A DNA stretch of 64,000 nt from Terebella lapidaria (Eukaryota > Annelida > Polychaeta > Terebellida > Terebellidae), in assembly GCA_949152475.1 (NCBI GenBank), contig OX424567.1:18501402-18565401 (forward strand), read 5' to 3'. The notes below the pieces were generated by a model that made no database searches, had not been told where the DNA came from, and worked only from the letters and a program-made list of their open reading frames with translations. The translations under genes were made by a program, and so were the position numbers. Each line of letters begins with the position of its first letter. Positions within the stretch are counted from its first letter, which is position 1. Below are positions 1-11,450 of the stretch, piece by piece.

Positions 1-216
1 GATCACAGCACTTTCAAAAATAATATTTCCGATTGTTTCAATGAGGTTTCACATCTTAATCTTGTGATTAAATGCAAATACTGTAAGAGCTTCGCGGTAT
101 TTGTTGATTTACCGTAATACATACGCATATATTCTCGATACCCTAAATTTGACCTAATGTCTCATCAATTATAGTGCACATATATGAAATGATATATGCT
201 GAATATTCTCATTACC

Positions 217-313
217 CATATTTCATCATACGGATTGCCAGTGTTCGTGTGGGGTCATTGGCGTGTGACATTATATTTTCGTTAGTACAAATGCCTGATA
301 CAGATACATTTTG
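217..313 (+). pseudogene. Stray partial copy of the IPT/TIG exon in the upstream intron
   Basis: This stretch nearly duplicates the 3' part of the exon at 1260-1469 (about 1372-1468). From CGGATTGCCAGTG onward I see one mismatch over roughly 80 bases (GGCGTG here, GGAGTG in the exon). It stops at the exon's last bases: the copy continues TTTTGAAC where the exon continues TTTTGGTAGT, so the splice donor is missing. It cannot act as an exon on its own. The near identity implies recent duplication, gene conversion or an assembly artefact. Confidence 0.8.
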
Positions 314-329
314 AACTTGGTCTTTGTTA

Positions 330-1125
330 TTATTTTCAAGGTCAGAGCACAAAATGGCCAATTTTTCACTTATTATCGACTTTACAGCTTAGGAATCAAT
401 TGTGAACATACAGGAAATGATTATTCTGAATATTGTCATAACCTTGAATTTGACATCTGACCTCATTTTCAAGGTCACAGTACAAAATGACTAATATTTG
501 GCTTATTATCGACTTTACGGCTTGGGAATAAATTGTACACATATATGAAATGATATATGCTGAATATTATCATGACCTTGAACTTAACGTTTGACCTTAT
601 TTTCAAGGTCGGAACAAACAATAGCTAATATCTCACTTATTATCGACTTTTCAGCTCAGGAATCAATTGTGAATATATAGGAAATGATATATACTGAACA
701 TTGTTATGACAATGAATTTAACATTTTCAAGGTCACAGGACAAAATGGCTAAAATATCGCTTACTATTGACTTTACTGCTTGGGAATCAATTTTGGACAT
801 ATAAGAAATGATGTATGCCGAATATTCTAGTGACCTTGAATTTGGCTTTCGACTTCGTTTCCAAGGCCAGAGCACAAAATGGCTAATAACTCGCTTTTTA
901 TTGACTTTACAGGTTAGGAATCAATTGTGCACACATAGGAAATGATATATACCGAATATTTTGATAACCTTGAATTTAACCCTTGATCTTATTTTCAAGG
1001 TCTCGCTTATCATCGATTTTACCAGTTGAGAATCAATTGTGGACATGCAGAAAATGATATATACTGAATATTCTTGTGACCTTGAATTTGATCAGTGACC
1101 TTATTTTCAAGGTCACGAGTCAGAT
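330..1125. repeat. Tandem array of about 130-bp units with paired AAGGTCA / TGACCTT motifs
   Basis: Six diverged units are marked by variants of CTTATTATCGACTTT at about 365, 502, 635, 760, 888 and 1005, so the period is roughly 117-137 bp. Each unit also carries a version of GGAAATGATATATGCTGAAT and a segment in which TGACCTT and AAGGTCA lie in opposite orientation. The array sits in an intron of the plexin-like gene. One related fragment occurs at about 22117-22170. Confidence 0.85.
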
Positions 1126-1259
1126 GATAATAACTAAGCTATAAAACATGTATTGTCTTGGTAACCTTCCTTATCCTCTAGGCTAATTTTTGTATTCCGA
1201 ACTCCATTTATCATATTCATCATAAGTCTGCATTTTGATATTATTTCTTCAAACACCAG

Positions 1260-4200
1260 TGAACGTTTGTATGATTCATCAATTCCAGAAGTCGTCCGCG
1301 AACCCAAAATAGCAGATGTGTCACCATTATTTGGACCTCAGGCTGGTGGTACCCGGATCACGATTTATGGGTCATATTTCATGCAACGGATTGCCAGTGT
1401 TCGTGTGGGGTCATTGGAGTGTGACATTATATTTTCGTTAGTACAAATGCCTGATACAGATACATTTTGGTAGTAAAAACACAAACATTGCGCATGTTTT
1501 TACAAAGATCCTTGAAAATCTGTTTTCAAATCTGTTTGTGAATTTCTGGGATACATTACCATAGTTCTATTGTCTATGACTCTATATAATTATATTGTTC
1601 ATTTTATACGATAGTGTATTTGATCATCGAATTATGATTGCATGTTCCAGTGATGAAAACTCCATCGTTTCTGTAAACCCTGCCTCTAATCTCACTGGTG
1701 TGCCACTGTCCATCTCCGTGATTTTTGCTGGCAGATCACAACAAATTGGATGGTCCTTTCAATATAGACCGAACCCAGAAATTTCACGGGTTGAACCACT
1801 GGAGACACTGCTAATGTAGGTTGAAAAGTATGGTTAGTTCAATTCACAGGATCCTGCTTTTTCATATTCCAGGTGAATATTGAACACCGAAATCCTTGTT
1901 TTCGTTCATCCACCTATACTATTTTGAACACGTACAGCCTTTGTCATTCATCTGGTCCATGCACAGTGATTTTGCTGGTTTCATTCGTATCCATATACCA
2001 TAGAATGTTTTTCATGGCGTGGAATATTTTTCCTCTCTGTCATCTGTTACGACCGTATCAACAATGTCTGCTTCATTTGCTGCAGATATATGCAGTTATA
2101 TAGGGCCTTAGTGTAGACTGCAGGCCAATGACATTTGTATATCTATGACCACCAACGGATCAAACGAATTCATAAATCCAGAACACACCCCAAACAGGAA
2201 GACAAGTGCATGGTACTGAAGTACCCAAGCATGCATCATGCTGCTACTGGGTTTATTGTTATAGATGTTCGATAAATCTCGTATTGAAAATGTTTTATAC
2301 TCAGTGGTGGCACTACATTGACGGTGACTGGTGACTTTCTGGACTCTGTGGCAACTGCTGTACTTGAGGTGACTGTGGTCGCAAGCTACAAACTACTCGG
2401 AGAAGAAAACGTGTATAACTCAACACAGGAAACATTTCACGAGGTGAAAAGTCGACACATAGGACGTAAATCTCAACTTGTAACTTTTCGCTCCAGGCTA
2501 ATGTGTAAAGAATCTAACAACGGTGTACTAAAATCCACATAAACAACACCACAACTTTTATCGCGGTGTGGTACTGCCTGTCATGTATGGTATTTCTAAT
2601 CATCCAACACCAAATTATTATTTACTTGAGTAATCCAGAGTGTTGTTTGTTTTGTTTTAGGATTGTAACCCTGGGCATAGAACTACTGCCGTCTGCACAA
2701 CTCCAAAGATGGAGATTCCACCAGGGGAGATGTGGTAAATTTACATCTGTGATCCTGGAAACATTTGCATTTTGCATGAGATGTTTATATAAACATCTAA
2801 CGTGCTCAACATTTGGCGAAGGACATTCATGCAAAAACACGCATAAAACACAACACGATTATGATTAACTATAGCATACACAAAATATGAAGTCTACACA
2901 ATACCTACACAGCATAATTGCTCACATCTAATATACATGTACTGGCAAAAGGTTGTATGAACAACGAAATTACATTATTATGTTCTAGGCAAAGATATAC
3001 GGAAAACGACAGGGTGAACTTTGTAGGCGAGGAACGAAGCCTTGAGTTTTACATTGGCTTCAAGCTGGATGGGGTTGATGCCTACAAGAACCTGAGTGCC
3101 AGGGAAGATTTACGTCCTTACTCTAAGCTTGATGTTTTTGGGAAGCCCACCCTGAAGTGTGAAAATACAAAGCTCTGGCAATTTGAAAGCGGCAAACTGA
3201 TGACAATTCAGGTATATCTGGATACTCCTGCTTTCTATATGTTTATTTTCCTGATATACCACAGTTGGATTATTGTTGCCCTAACGTGGAAAATGTTAAA
3301 AACTGTGGTGCATTTCAAATAAAGGGTTAGTGTGTGACATTGAGCTTCATATACCCTGAAGTGTGCAGTCTTAATTTTTCATTGATCAGGGTGAGAAGCT
3401 GAGACGAGGAGTGACAATCCATGACTACAAAGTCCAAGTGGGAGAAGGGGAGTGTGAAATCAGAGATCTACAGGACACATCCCTCATCCTGATGCCGCCA
3501 CAAAGTCCGCCTGAGAGAGGAGAGGCGGATAGCGGCAGCCAGTACAGGGTCCTGGTCAGTGAATGAGAATGAAGACAACTTTCAACTTTATGGTTAAACG
3601 TGACCTATACAATAAGTGTCATATTCAATCTAAATGCAATATCCTAATTATATGTGTCGATCTACCAGGTTCACGTGGGTTCCAACGAGAAGTTACATTG
3701 CGGCAAAGTGGTGTACCCTGGACCTGACTTATTTACAATTCTGACGAGTGTGTTCGCGGTGGTGATCATTGTAGTAGCTGTCACAGCTGGCGTTGTCTGT
3801 TGGTGGAAAAAACGTAAATCATCAACCAACCTAGGAGGTGGCGATGTTAACAGGGCAGTTGATGAAGGGGTGAATAAAAAACGTGGTGATGTCATTGAAT
3901 TTGGACCTGTTCAGATGGATGATGCAGTGGAAGGGCGTGAGCCAGCAACAGGAAATACAGAGAAAGTATACACACGACCTTGCGCCCAAAGTCGACGGTC
4001 TGGCAAAAATAGTTCAGTGCGCACTACGATTTACCCGCCACAAGGAGACAAGTCAGATCATCTGGATGTTGGATCTTCTTGCAGCGCGTATGATAATCTG
4101 AGTTTTGATGCAGACAGCATCGGAGTTCTTGAAGAGACGGATGGACAACAGTATGAGACTCTCAACAAAGAAGATGAAGAGCCACACTATGTCAACTCTG

Positions 4201-4265
4201 TAGCCTTGCGAGGCATGCAGGGTATCACACGTAGTGGGGCAAGAAACCGTGATTCTTTCGTGTAA
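1260..4265 (+). CDS. Plexin-like transmembrane receptor, 3' part (IPT/TIG repeats, TM, short tyrosine-motif tail)
   Basis: Seven exons join in one frame: 1260-1469, 1651-1815, 2305-2443, 2661-2734, 2989-3211, 3390-3554 and 3669-4265, all bounded by AG/GT. They give 523 codons plus a split first codon; the 5' part lies outside the window. Exons 1-6 encode IPT/TIG-type beta-sandwich modules of the plexin/Met kind, with segments such as SPLFGPQAGGT and SGG-like turns, a plexin-like IGFKLDG stretch, and a last module with YKVQVGEGEC. The last exon encodes a single membrane span (about 3727-3805) followed by WWKKRK and a tail of about 150 residues. That tail has no recognisable plexin GAP region. 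It carries YDNL (4089), YETL (4152) and YVNS (4188); YDNL and YVNS fit the pYxN motif bound by Grb2-type SH2 domains. It is likely a cell-surface receptor; the ligand is unknown. A Met-like origin is possible, but there is no kinase. Confidence 0.8.
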
Positions 4266-4563
4266 TCACCGATCAGATGAAATTTCATCGTAATATATGG
4301 TCTTTGCTACTAGATGATTTGTACTAGGCCTATCTGTTGCTATGTACCTATGTACATACTTAATAACTTCACTGACTTTTGGTTTGGTTGGTCCATCAAG
4401 CAAACTGTTGGTTATTCCCGTTATCATATTCAGAGCTAAATTGTCACCTGTAATGGCTGAGAGCGAGGGTTTTATTAATGAGCGACACGATTGCATTTGT
4501 GACAGACAATTTATTGCATTTTGTACATAACATATGTAATCGCATATTTTTTTTTCATCTTGA

Positions 4564-4569
4564 AATAAA
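4564..4569 (+). terminator. Polyadenylation signal of the plexin-like gene
   Basis: AATAAA lies 298 bases after the stop codon, in an AT-rich 3' UTR and followed by T/A-rich sequence. It is the first canonical hexamer downstream of the coding end. Confidence 0.55.
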
Positions 4570-4599
4570 TTTTCTTAAAAAAACCCAATGAATTATTCT

Positions 4600-6200
4600 G
4601 AAGAACACTGAAGTGACATATGGAAAATACATATTCAGGTTGATCGATATTGATTGTGAAAACATTAGAAATATTCGCCATTCGATTGTCCTCTATGAAT
4701 CAGAAAGGGTATAACATTAGGTATAGCCAAGCTAGAGCAATGGTGACTTAGCCTACGTGTAAATTTCACCCACATGACAGCTCTATTTAATCCCATTACT
4801 GAATTATATAGAGCTGCCTTGCAATCATATTAAATCTCGAAGGAAATATATTCATACCTTTACTGACAGTAAAACAAGCCGATAAACAAATTCTCCTACA
4901 TAATATCCGATGGCAGATATAATATAATATCCGATGTCTTCCGTCGCATTGAAACAATATAAACTAGAACTTGGTTACCACACAAAAGCACATTTTCACA
5001 TGTCCAATGTGTCATTAAGGTGAAAAAAATCTACTCGGTATCAATAAAGAATAACGAAATATTAGCAGAATTTCAGAGTTTATGAAAGTCTCTTTGGCAC
5101 GGCAACTTGCACTTTCAAGACCCTCATCCTAGGGGCTACGAGGTGACTCTTCACATCATTACGAATTAATGGGATTATCTTGACTCGTGATATAATATGA
5201 CGAATATCAGAATATCAAGACAAACAAATGAAACGCACCTGAGATCTGACAGTTCATAGCTATCACAATACTAACTTTGGGGTGAGAAATGAGCGGACTC
5301 CAGACCCCACGCCGTATAAGGTTGGACCCCCGCTTCTCGAATTGCTTGATCCGCCCATGTCAACAGCACAATACACCACACAATGCGATCGGTGTTACAC
5401 AAATGCATAGTAAAATTTTTGGAATACTCTCCTTACAAGTATTCGGTTAATTTCAACGATATATTTCATAATATATATAACATTTAGTGTTGACCAGTGT
5501 GTATGTTGAGGGTACAGAAATTATATTTCTCTGTAGGCCTTCACTTCAATATGGATTGTTTTCTAAAAATGTGAACAAAAAGTTGACAAAAAGTGTGGTG
5601 ATTGAGTCTGAGCCCATTCATTTTCCCTATGACTTTCCTCCTCATATTTAAGTATCCACGAATCAAAATTGAATTTTCCCATGAATTTTCGGGTGAACAC
5701 ACAAAATTTAATTCATTTTCCAGGATTTTCATCGACCGTTAGAACCTGCTGATACCGATTCCTGATATTGGTGTCACTGAGTTTTTGACGGAAATAACTA
5801 CAATTCTATTCACAAATTAATGTTACATATCTTTGAGGTTTTGAAACCCTGAAAATAAGCAGTCAATAAAAATAAGGGGGAGAACATGCTACAGGGTTGA
5901 CATTTAATATGGAATATGTTTTTTTATTATTTTTTATTTTCATATTAATTTGTTTTAGTTTTTATTTGCAAGAAATTCGTCTTGCCTGGCGTTCATAGGC
6001 ATACAACCTCATACTTAGTACATTCTTTATCTTCAGTCTGGTAAACACTGTGATACTGAACAAACAACCCAACGCCAAATTGTGCCAACAATAGATTTAT
6101 AATTTATATTTTCAAATTTAATATCTCAACAACATGCAATAGCAGATACATGGAACTTTACAATATTGAGCATCATTATGCCATCTAACACCAACAATGA
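4600..6200. other. Intergenic AT-rich sequence, no feature recognised
   Basis: I see only short chance open frames, T-rich stretches around 5920-5960, and no splice-linked coding pattern, RNA gene or clear repeat structure here. Confidence 0.5.
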
Positions 6201-6239
6201 TCAGTATCGCGTTTGCCCTCCCTGGCAGCATACCCTCAG

Positions 6240-7036
6240 ACATATTGGCCCGAACCAGAGTATATTGGCCCGAACCAGGTTATTGATCCGACGGGTTACT
6301 GCAGCCTAATAATGGGTTCTCTATGGGGTTCATATCTGGTGAACACACTGGCCATGACAAGTGCTCAACCCCCTGATTCTGAAGGGAAGTGGCTACTGTA
6401 CGAGCCCTGTGTGCAGGAGCATTGTCATCCTGTTACACAAAATTGTCCTGAAAGGCCCCTCGAGCGAATGGCAACATTGTTTAGTCTGGGATGCGTATGT
6501 ACTGGTGTTGATCCAGATTGCCAACCAGGATCACAAGGTCACTTCCACCTTCGTGGAAAGCTCCCCATATGATTATCCCACCGCCTCCAGCCTGCACCCT
6601 GGGTAGTATGCAGGCTTCATGGTAAAGTTCTTCATTTCGTCTGCGAACTCGGATGCGTCCATCATGCGGTACACCTCAAATCTCGCCTCGTCACTAATTA
6701 TGGCATGATTCCAGTGATGTGGTTCCAAATGGCGGGGATCACTGGCCCACTGCAGACGTCGCTCGTGATGTCTTTGACTCAGCAGGGGTTTCCTTAGTGG
6801 TTTCCAACCAATCGGCTGTTCACTAGTGTTCTGGATACGCGTAGACCTACACCCATGGCGTTCTGCCACTGTACTCTCAAGGCCCTGGCTGGCATGGTAC
6901 GGCCACCAGTACACAGGCGAATCAACAAACAGTCCTGTCTTCTTGTTGTCTTTATAGGACGTCCTGAGCGAGGCACACCTGTCTCGGCGTTCCTCTTCAG
7001 GACCTTGCTGACCTCCCCCTGTGTTAACTCTGGCAA
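6240..7036 (-). pseudogene. Degenerate Tc1/mariner-type transposase
   Basis: Read on the minus strand, the pieces follow the Tc1 order. First comes an N-terminal DNA-binding part with GVPRSGRP and TTRRQD (near 6960). Then LQWASDPRH and SDEARFEVYRMMD (near 6700) carry the first catalytic Asp, followed by YYPGCR. QDDNAPAH (near 6420) carries the second Asp, and SPDMNPIE (near 6320) the third acidic residue. The frame is broken by several stops and shifts, including a stop just before QDDNAPAH, so no active enzyme is made. I could not locate terminal inverted repeats with confidence. The catalytic motifs make the family assignment firm. Confidence 0.85.
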
Positions 7037-7059
7037 GCGTATACCATTCTTCCAAAGGC

Positions 7060-7714
7060 AGGGAACACGCTATGGCGTATTCGCCGTCCGATTACAGGCC
7101 GAATTTTGGCCCGGTACGCAGGCTGCGTGCTTCGCCATTATTCACAAATAAACGACATTTATTCCGGATATAGCTCTGTAATTCGCAAGAGGGAATGGTT
7201 TGCAATCATTTTCTGGAGCAAAAACGAAACTAATGTGTACTTATCGTAAATAACAAGCAAAATATCCAGAGCTGTCAAATCGGCAGACTTCGTGTTGATA
7301 TTGCCGCCATTTTGCCATGGCACTCACGCGAGATTCGCTGAGAATCATGGGTAAGAAGTAGGCGTGTCTGAAACGGTGTTGAAAGGTGACACCTGCGTGA
7401 CATTATCATGACGAAGTTATCAAAAGAATATGGATCAAATTATTATATTATTTGATGAAAAAAAAGCAACATGTACGAATTGCTTTCATTGAATAATCTG
7501 ATAGAAAAATAAAGATCAATTCATATGGTCTCCCAAGTGGTTTGTTTTGGGTTTTTTGTGTGTGTGCGTGTATTCCTGGCTCTCCGGGTAGCTCACTTTA
7601 TCATTGAAGGAGCTGACACTATAGATCTGTAATTTTTATTTTCTCCTTTAGTTCCTCGATTACTCTTGATGGTTTGGTTAGGTTGACGTTGCTTTCTTCG
7701 TACAATTCATTGTA
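7060..7714. other. Spacer between transposon remnants
   Basis: AT-rich with a short TG-rich run near 7545-7570. No coding or repeat structure beyond that was recognised. It may include the outer part of the Tc1-type element. Confidence 0.4.
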
Positions 7715-9880
7715 GCTGCATTCAATTCAATTCAATTCATTTATTTCATCATCAACAACAATACATGTATATTGAACAAGCAAATACTGTATGAGAATGA
7801 TGAAAAGGAGAAAGAAATGAAGTTTATGGAATTCTCTCCCCTGAAATACTTGTTAAGCTTAATACAATTGTGCAAATATTACTAAAAAGAAAAGAAAAGA
7901 ATTTAAAAAAAAAAAACGAAGTGACTTATATTATTATAAAGCATTTAGAGAAATGTAATTTTTTTTTTAAATGGTTGGTGTGTTTTGATAAAACTGAGCA
8001 ATATTATCACAAATCAAATATTTCGGGCAATACTACATATAAGATAATATATATTTCTGTTTAACAGCTTTTTTAAAATTCATTTAGCGATTGAACAATT
8101 TTTATGCTGGTCTCAAGATTATTCCACAACTTTACACCATTTATACTAATAGCTCTCGATCTCAAATTGGTTTTACAAAAGTTGACATTGAAATTTTTTT
8201 CTACTAGATCTAGTTTGGTACTTATGGACATTATGGGTTTCAGTGAATAACCTGTTAACATTTGCAGGTAAAGTATTACTATTAGCACGATTCATAATAA
8301 CTGAAATTTTTAGCTTGACAATATCAACAAATTTGAGACATTTGTATTGAACGAATAGTGGGTCTGTGTGAGCTCTGTAAGTTGCTTTAGCAACTATTCT
8401 AACGGCTCGTTTCTGTAACAGTATTAACTTTTTCAGATTTGATTCATATACCTTTCCTCATATCTCACATGCATAGTTCAGATATGGTAATACTAAAGAA
8501 CAGTATAAAGTGTACAAAGTTGATTGATCAACTATATGATTAACTTTATACAATATAGAAATATTCTTAGAAACATTAATTTTCTACATACTGCATTTAT
8601 TTGGTTCTTCCAGGATAGATCTTCATCTACCATGACACTCAGAAACTTAGTAACATGTACTCTATCAATTTTATTGTTATCAATATGTATACAGCATTGA
8701 TTTGCCTTTTTATATACTTTATTTCCACTGTTACCAAACAACACATAGTTTGTTTTATTAGTATTTAATGATAACTTATTGACTTTAAACCAATCACTAA
8801 ATTTTTGTAGATCCTCATTCATAGTTTGCATGACCTTTTCAGGGTTCTTTCCCATGTAGAAAGCATTAGTATCATCTGCAAACAGTATGAATTTTAATCT
8901 ATTTGATACCAGAGCCATATCATTTATGTATAAAAGAAACAAGATAGGCCCCATTATTGACCCTTGTGGGACTCCACATACTATTTGTCTTTTTATAGAA
9001 TTAACACCATCAATAACAACATACTGGTTTCTTTGATTCAGATAACTTTTTACCCAGTCAAAAGCGACTCCCCTGATACCATCAATGATTTTTTTTTTTC
9101 AGTAGAATTGTGTGACCTATGGTGTCAAAAGCCTTTTTAAGGTCAATAAACACTCCAACAGTTAAATAGTTCCTGTCATTATTTTCTGTAATTTGCTCAA
9201 ACAGTTCCATCAAAGCAAGTGATGTTGACCGTTTTTCTCTGAATCCAAACAGACTTTCATATAGGATATTGTTTGATTCAATAAATGTAACTAACCTTTT
9301 AAAATACAGTTTTTCAAGTATCTTGGAGATCGGAGGTAAAACACACCGGGCGATAGTTCGAAACTAGTTTTGAGTTACCACTTTTGAATATAAGAATAAC
9401 TTCGGCAGTTTTCATGTCTTCAGGAAATATACCATACTGTGAAGAAATATTGCATATATGAGTTAAAGGTTGAACAATTTCAGAGATAGTACTTTTCACA
9501 ATGGTCATACTTATTTTGTCACTTCCGCTTGAAGATTTATTTTTAAAATTTGAGACAATACTATGTATTTCATTATCTGTACATGGGTTCAAGAACAGAT
9601 TGTTCACGTTGGTCTGACCTAAGTAATTAGAGGAATGTTTGTCAGGACATTTTGTAATATTTTTGGCAAGGGGTGGCCCAATATTTGTAAAGTAGTTTAC
9701 AAAGTGATCCGCAATGGACTTTTTGTCCTTAATCACCCTGTTACCTTCAACAAAATCTTGAAACTCAGAATCTGTAACCTTTTTCCTCTTTGTTATGGTG
9801 TTCAAAATTATCCATGTATTCTTCGAATCAGACTGATATTTTTTAAATTTTGTGTTATAATATTTTTTACCTCAGTTCTT
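7715..9880 (-). mobile_element. Degenerate non-LTR retrotransposon (jockey/CR1-like LINE), minus strand
   Basis: Reading the minus strand from 9880 downward, pieces of one reverse transcriptase appear in the expected order: a pre-RT segment with NYFTNIGPPLAKNI (near 9680), SGSDKIS (near 9530) and SNYRPV (near 9340), then GPILFLLYIND, the catalytic FADDT (near 8880), and the C-terminal GVKLWNNL (near 8140). The frame is broken between these pieces. The 3' end is marked by repeats of TTGAA at 7717-7742, the kind of simple-sequence tail many LINEs carry. Target-site duplications were not found. Activity is excluded by the frame breaks; clade assignment within the jockey superfamily is uncertain. 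Confidence 0.8.
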
Positions 9881-10290
9881 AATATGGTTGCATCCTTCTG
9901 TTATGTTTCTTAATTCCTGGCATTCATTAAGTACATGATAGTGGGTTTCGTTTGTTTTTTAACACCATCTGCATGTTAGGTTTGTGTGCTTTCCTTTGTA
10001 ATTTCCTTTCACATTCAGCATTCTTGATCGGATGCTGAAGATATTAGTGCATGTTTGTCTGTTTTGTTCACTCATGTATTTTGGGTTTTTTTTTTCATGT
10101 TTTCCCAGTGTGTTTAATGGTCTTAGTTCTATGAGGTCTCTCACTTTGGATTGTGTGTTTGCTGCTTTTATGTTTGTTTCATTTTGGTGAGCTGTGTTTT
10201 TTTTTGGTTCACTAGTTTTTTTGCCTGGTATCTGTTGCTGTTGTTTAGCTCACTCATCGTTATGTTTATTTTTTCGAGATGAGATGATCT
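9880..10290 (-). mobile_element. Probable second LINE fragment with a C-terminal zinc-knuckle-like motif
   Basis: On the minus strand, a basic segment with NYKGKHTNLTCRWC is followed, across an in-frame stop, by ETHYHVLNEC. Together they form a Cys-Cys...His-His-Cys pattern like that near the C-terminus of some LINE polyproteins. It abuts the 5' side of the preceding LINE and reads directly toward it, so it may belong to a different element joined there. It is degenerate and short. Confidence 0.4.
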
Positions 10291-11450
10291 ACTGCGCACC
10301 TTGAAAGGTTGGAAAATGAACAAAATGATCGCGCTAAATTGCACTGCTTTATTTTCACATATACACCCACTGAATCGATGACATGTCATTCTTTTGATGT
10401 CATAAAGGTCAGTTAAAACCAATCTGCATCATATTTCACGCATAACAATTCTTTACACGCACTTGAATCGAAGTGTCAAAAATCGTCTGATGAGTTCCGG
10501 CTTCAGAGAAAAAACCTACATGGCTTAACCTACTGGTAAAACATCGATCGAAAATGCAGGTTCAGCCGTGGAGCAGGGTTACACCTGTGTGGTGTTGTTT
10601 TGCCTGGCTATCTCAGTCTGATTACGTGGTAGGACAACCACTCCGTGACAAACTGCCGCACTTGATTGACGCACCATTACTTCAGGAAGTTGTGTTTAAA
10701 ATTTCGTAGCTCCGAGTCAAGGAGATCCTGGGATATGCACATAAATTTGACCAGCCCACATAATTTATAGCAGAACAAAAATCACCCCATATCGCAGTGG
10801 TCAGTACTGTTATTTCATCACCCCATGTGCACTCCCGTGGTGTCAATTGGCACGATAAACGCCTGATCGGCAGGTGACATGCTTGGCTGTGCATCAGATC
10901 ATGTAACAACTTCATGGTGCTTATCAATTTGAATCTATGATATGATATTTCATCAGTTTACCCACCCAACCGATATATTCCATATTAAATGTCAATCCTG
11001 TATTGACAGGCCTAAATGAAATGATCTGACTGGTCTGACAAACATTTATTTTAATTTTTTATCATTTGCCATGGTGCTCAGTGCTCAACACGGTAAAAAC
11101 ACAAACACTCGCTTTAATTTCAGCCTTTAGACAAACCATGAAATTGTCGGATTCCGCCAATATCCGACCTAACCCCCCCCCCCCCCCCCCTCCACCCCCT
11201 CAAATCACTAGATCCGCCACTGTTTTAGTCATAACGCACTCATAACCAGTTCGTCATAGCCAGTTTGTTCCATGTCAGTCATTCGATAGGTGGCGCTAGA
11301 GATCGTTCCGTGTAACGGAGGTTCGTGAAACATTTCCTGATTTTACCAACGAATGCCAAGCTGTCAAAAAGACAACATAGATTTAGATGTAACAAATAAT
11401 CGAAAACATAACGAAAAAGCCAACATAACATTCGAGTTTTTAAAAACAAA
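10290..11450. other. Region upstream of ATG3; homopolymer C run at 11173-11190
   Basis: No gene was recognised. It holds a run of 18 C residues followed by another C-rich stretch. The ATG3 promoter must lie in its last few hundred bases; I see no convincing TATA box near 11451, as is common for housekeeping genes. Confidence 0.5.
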
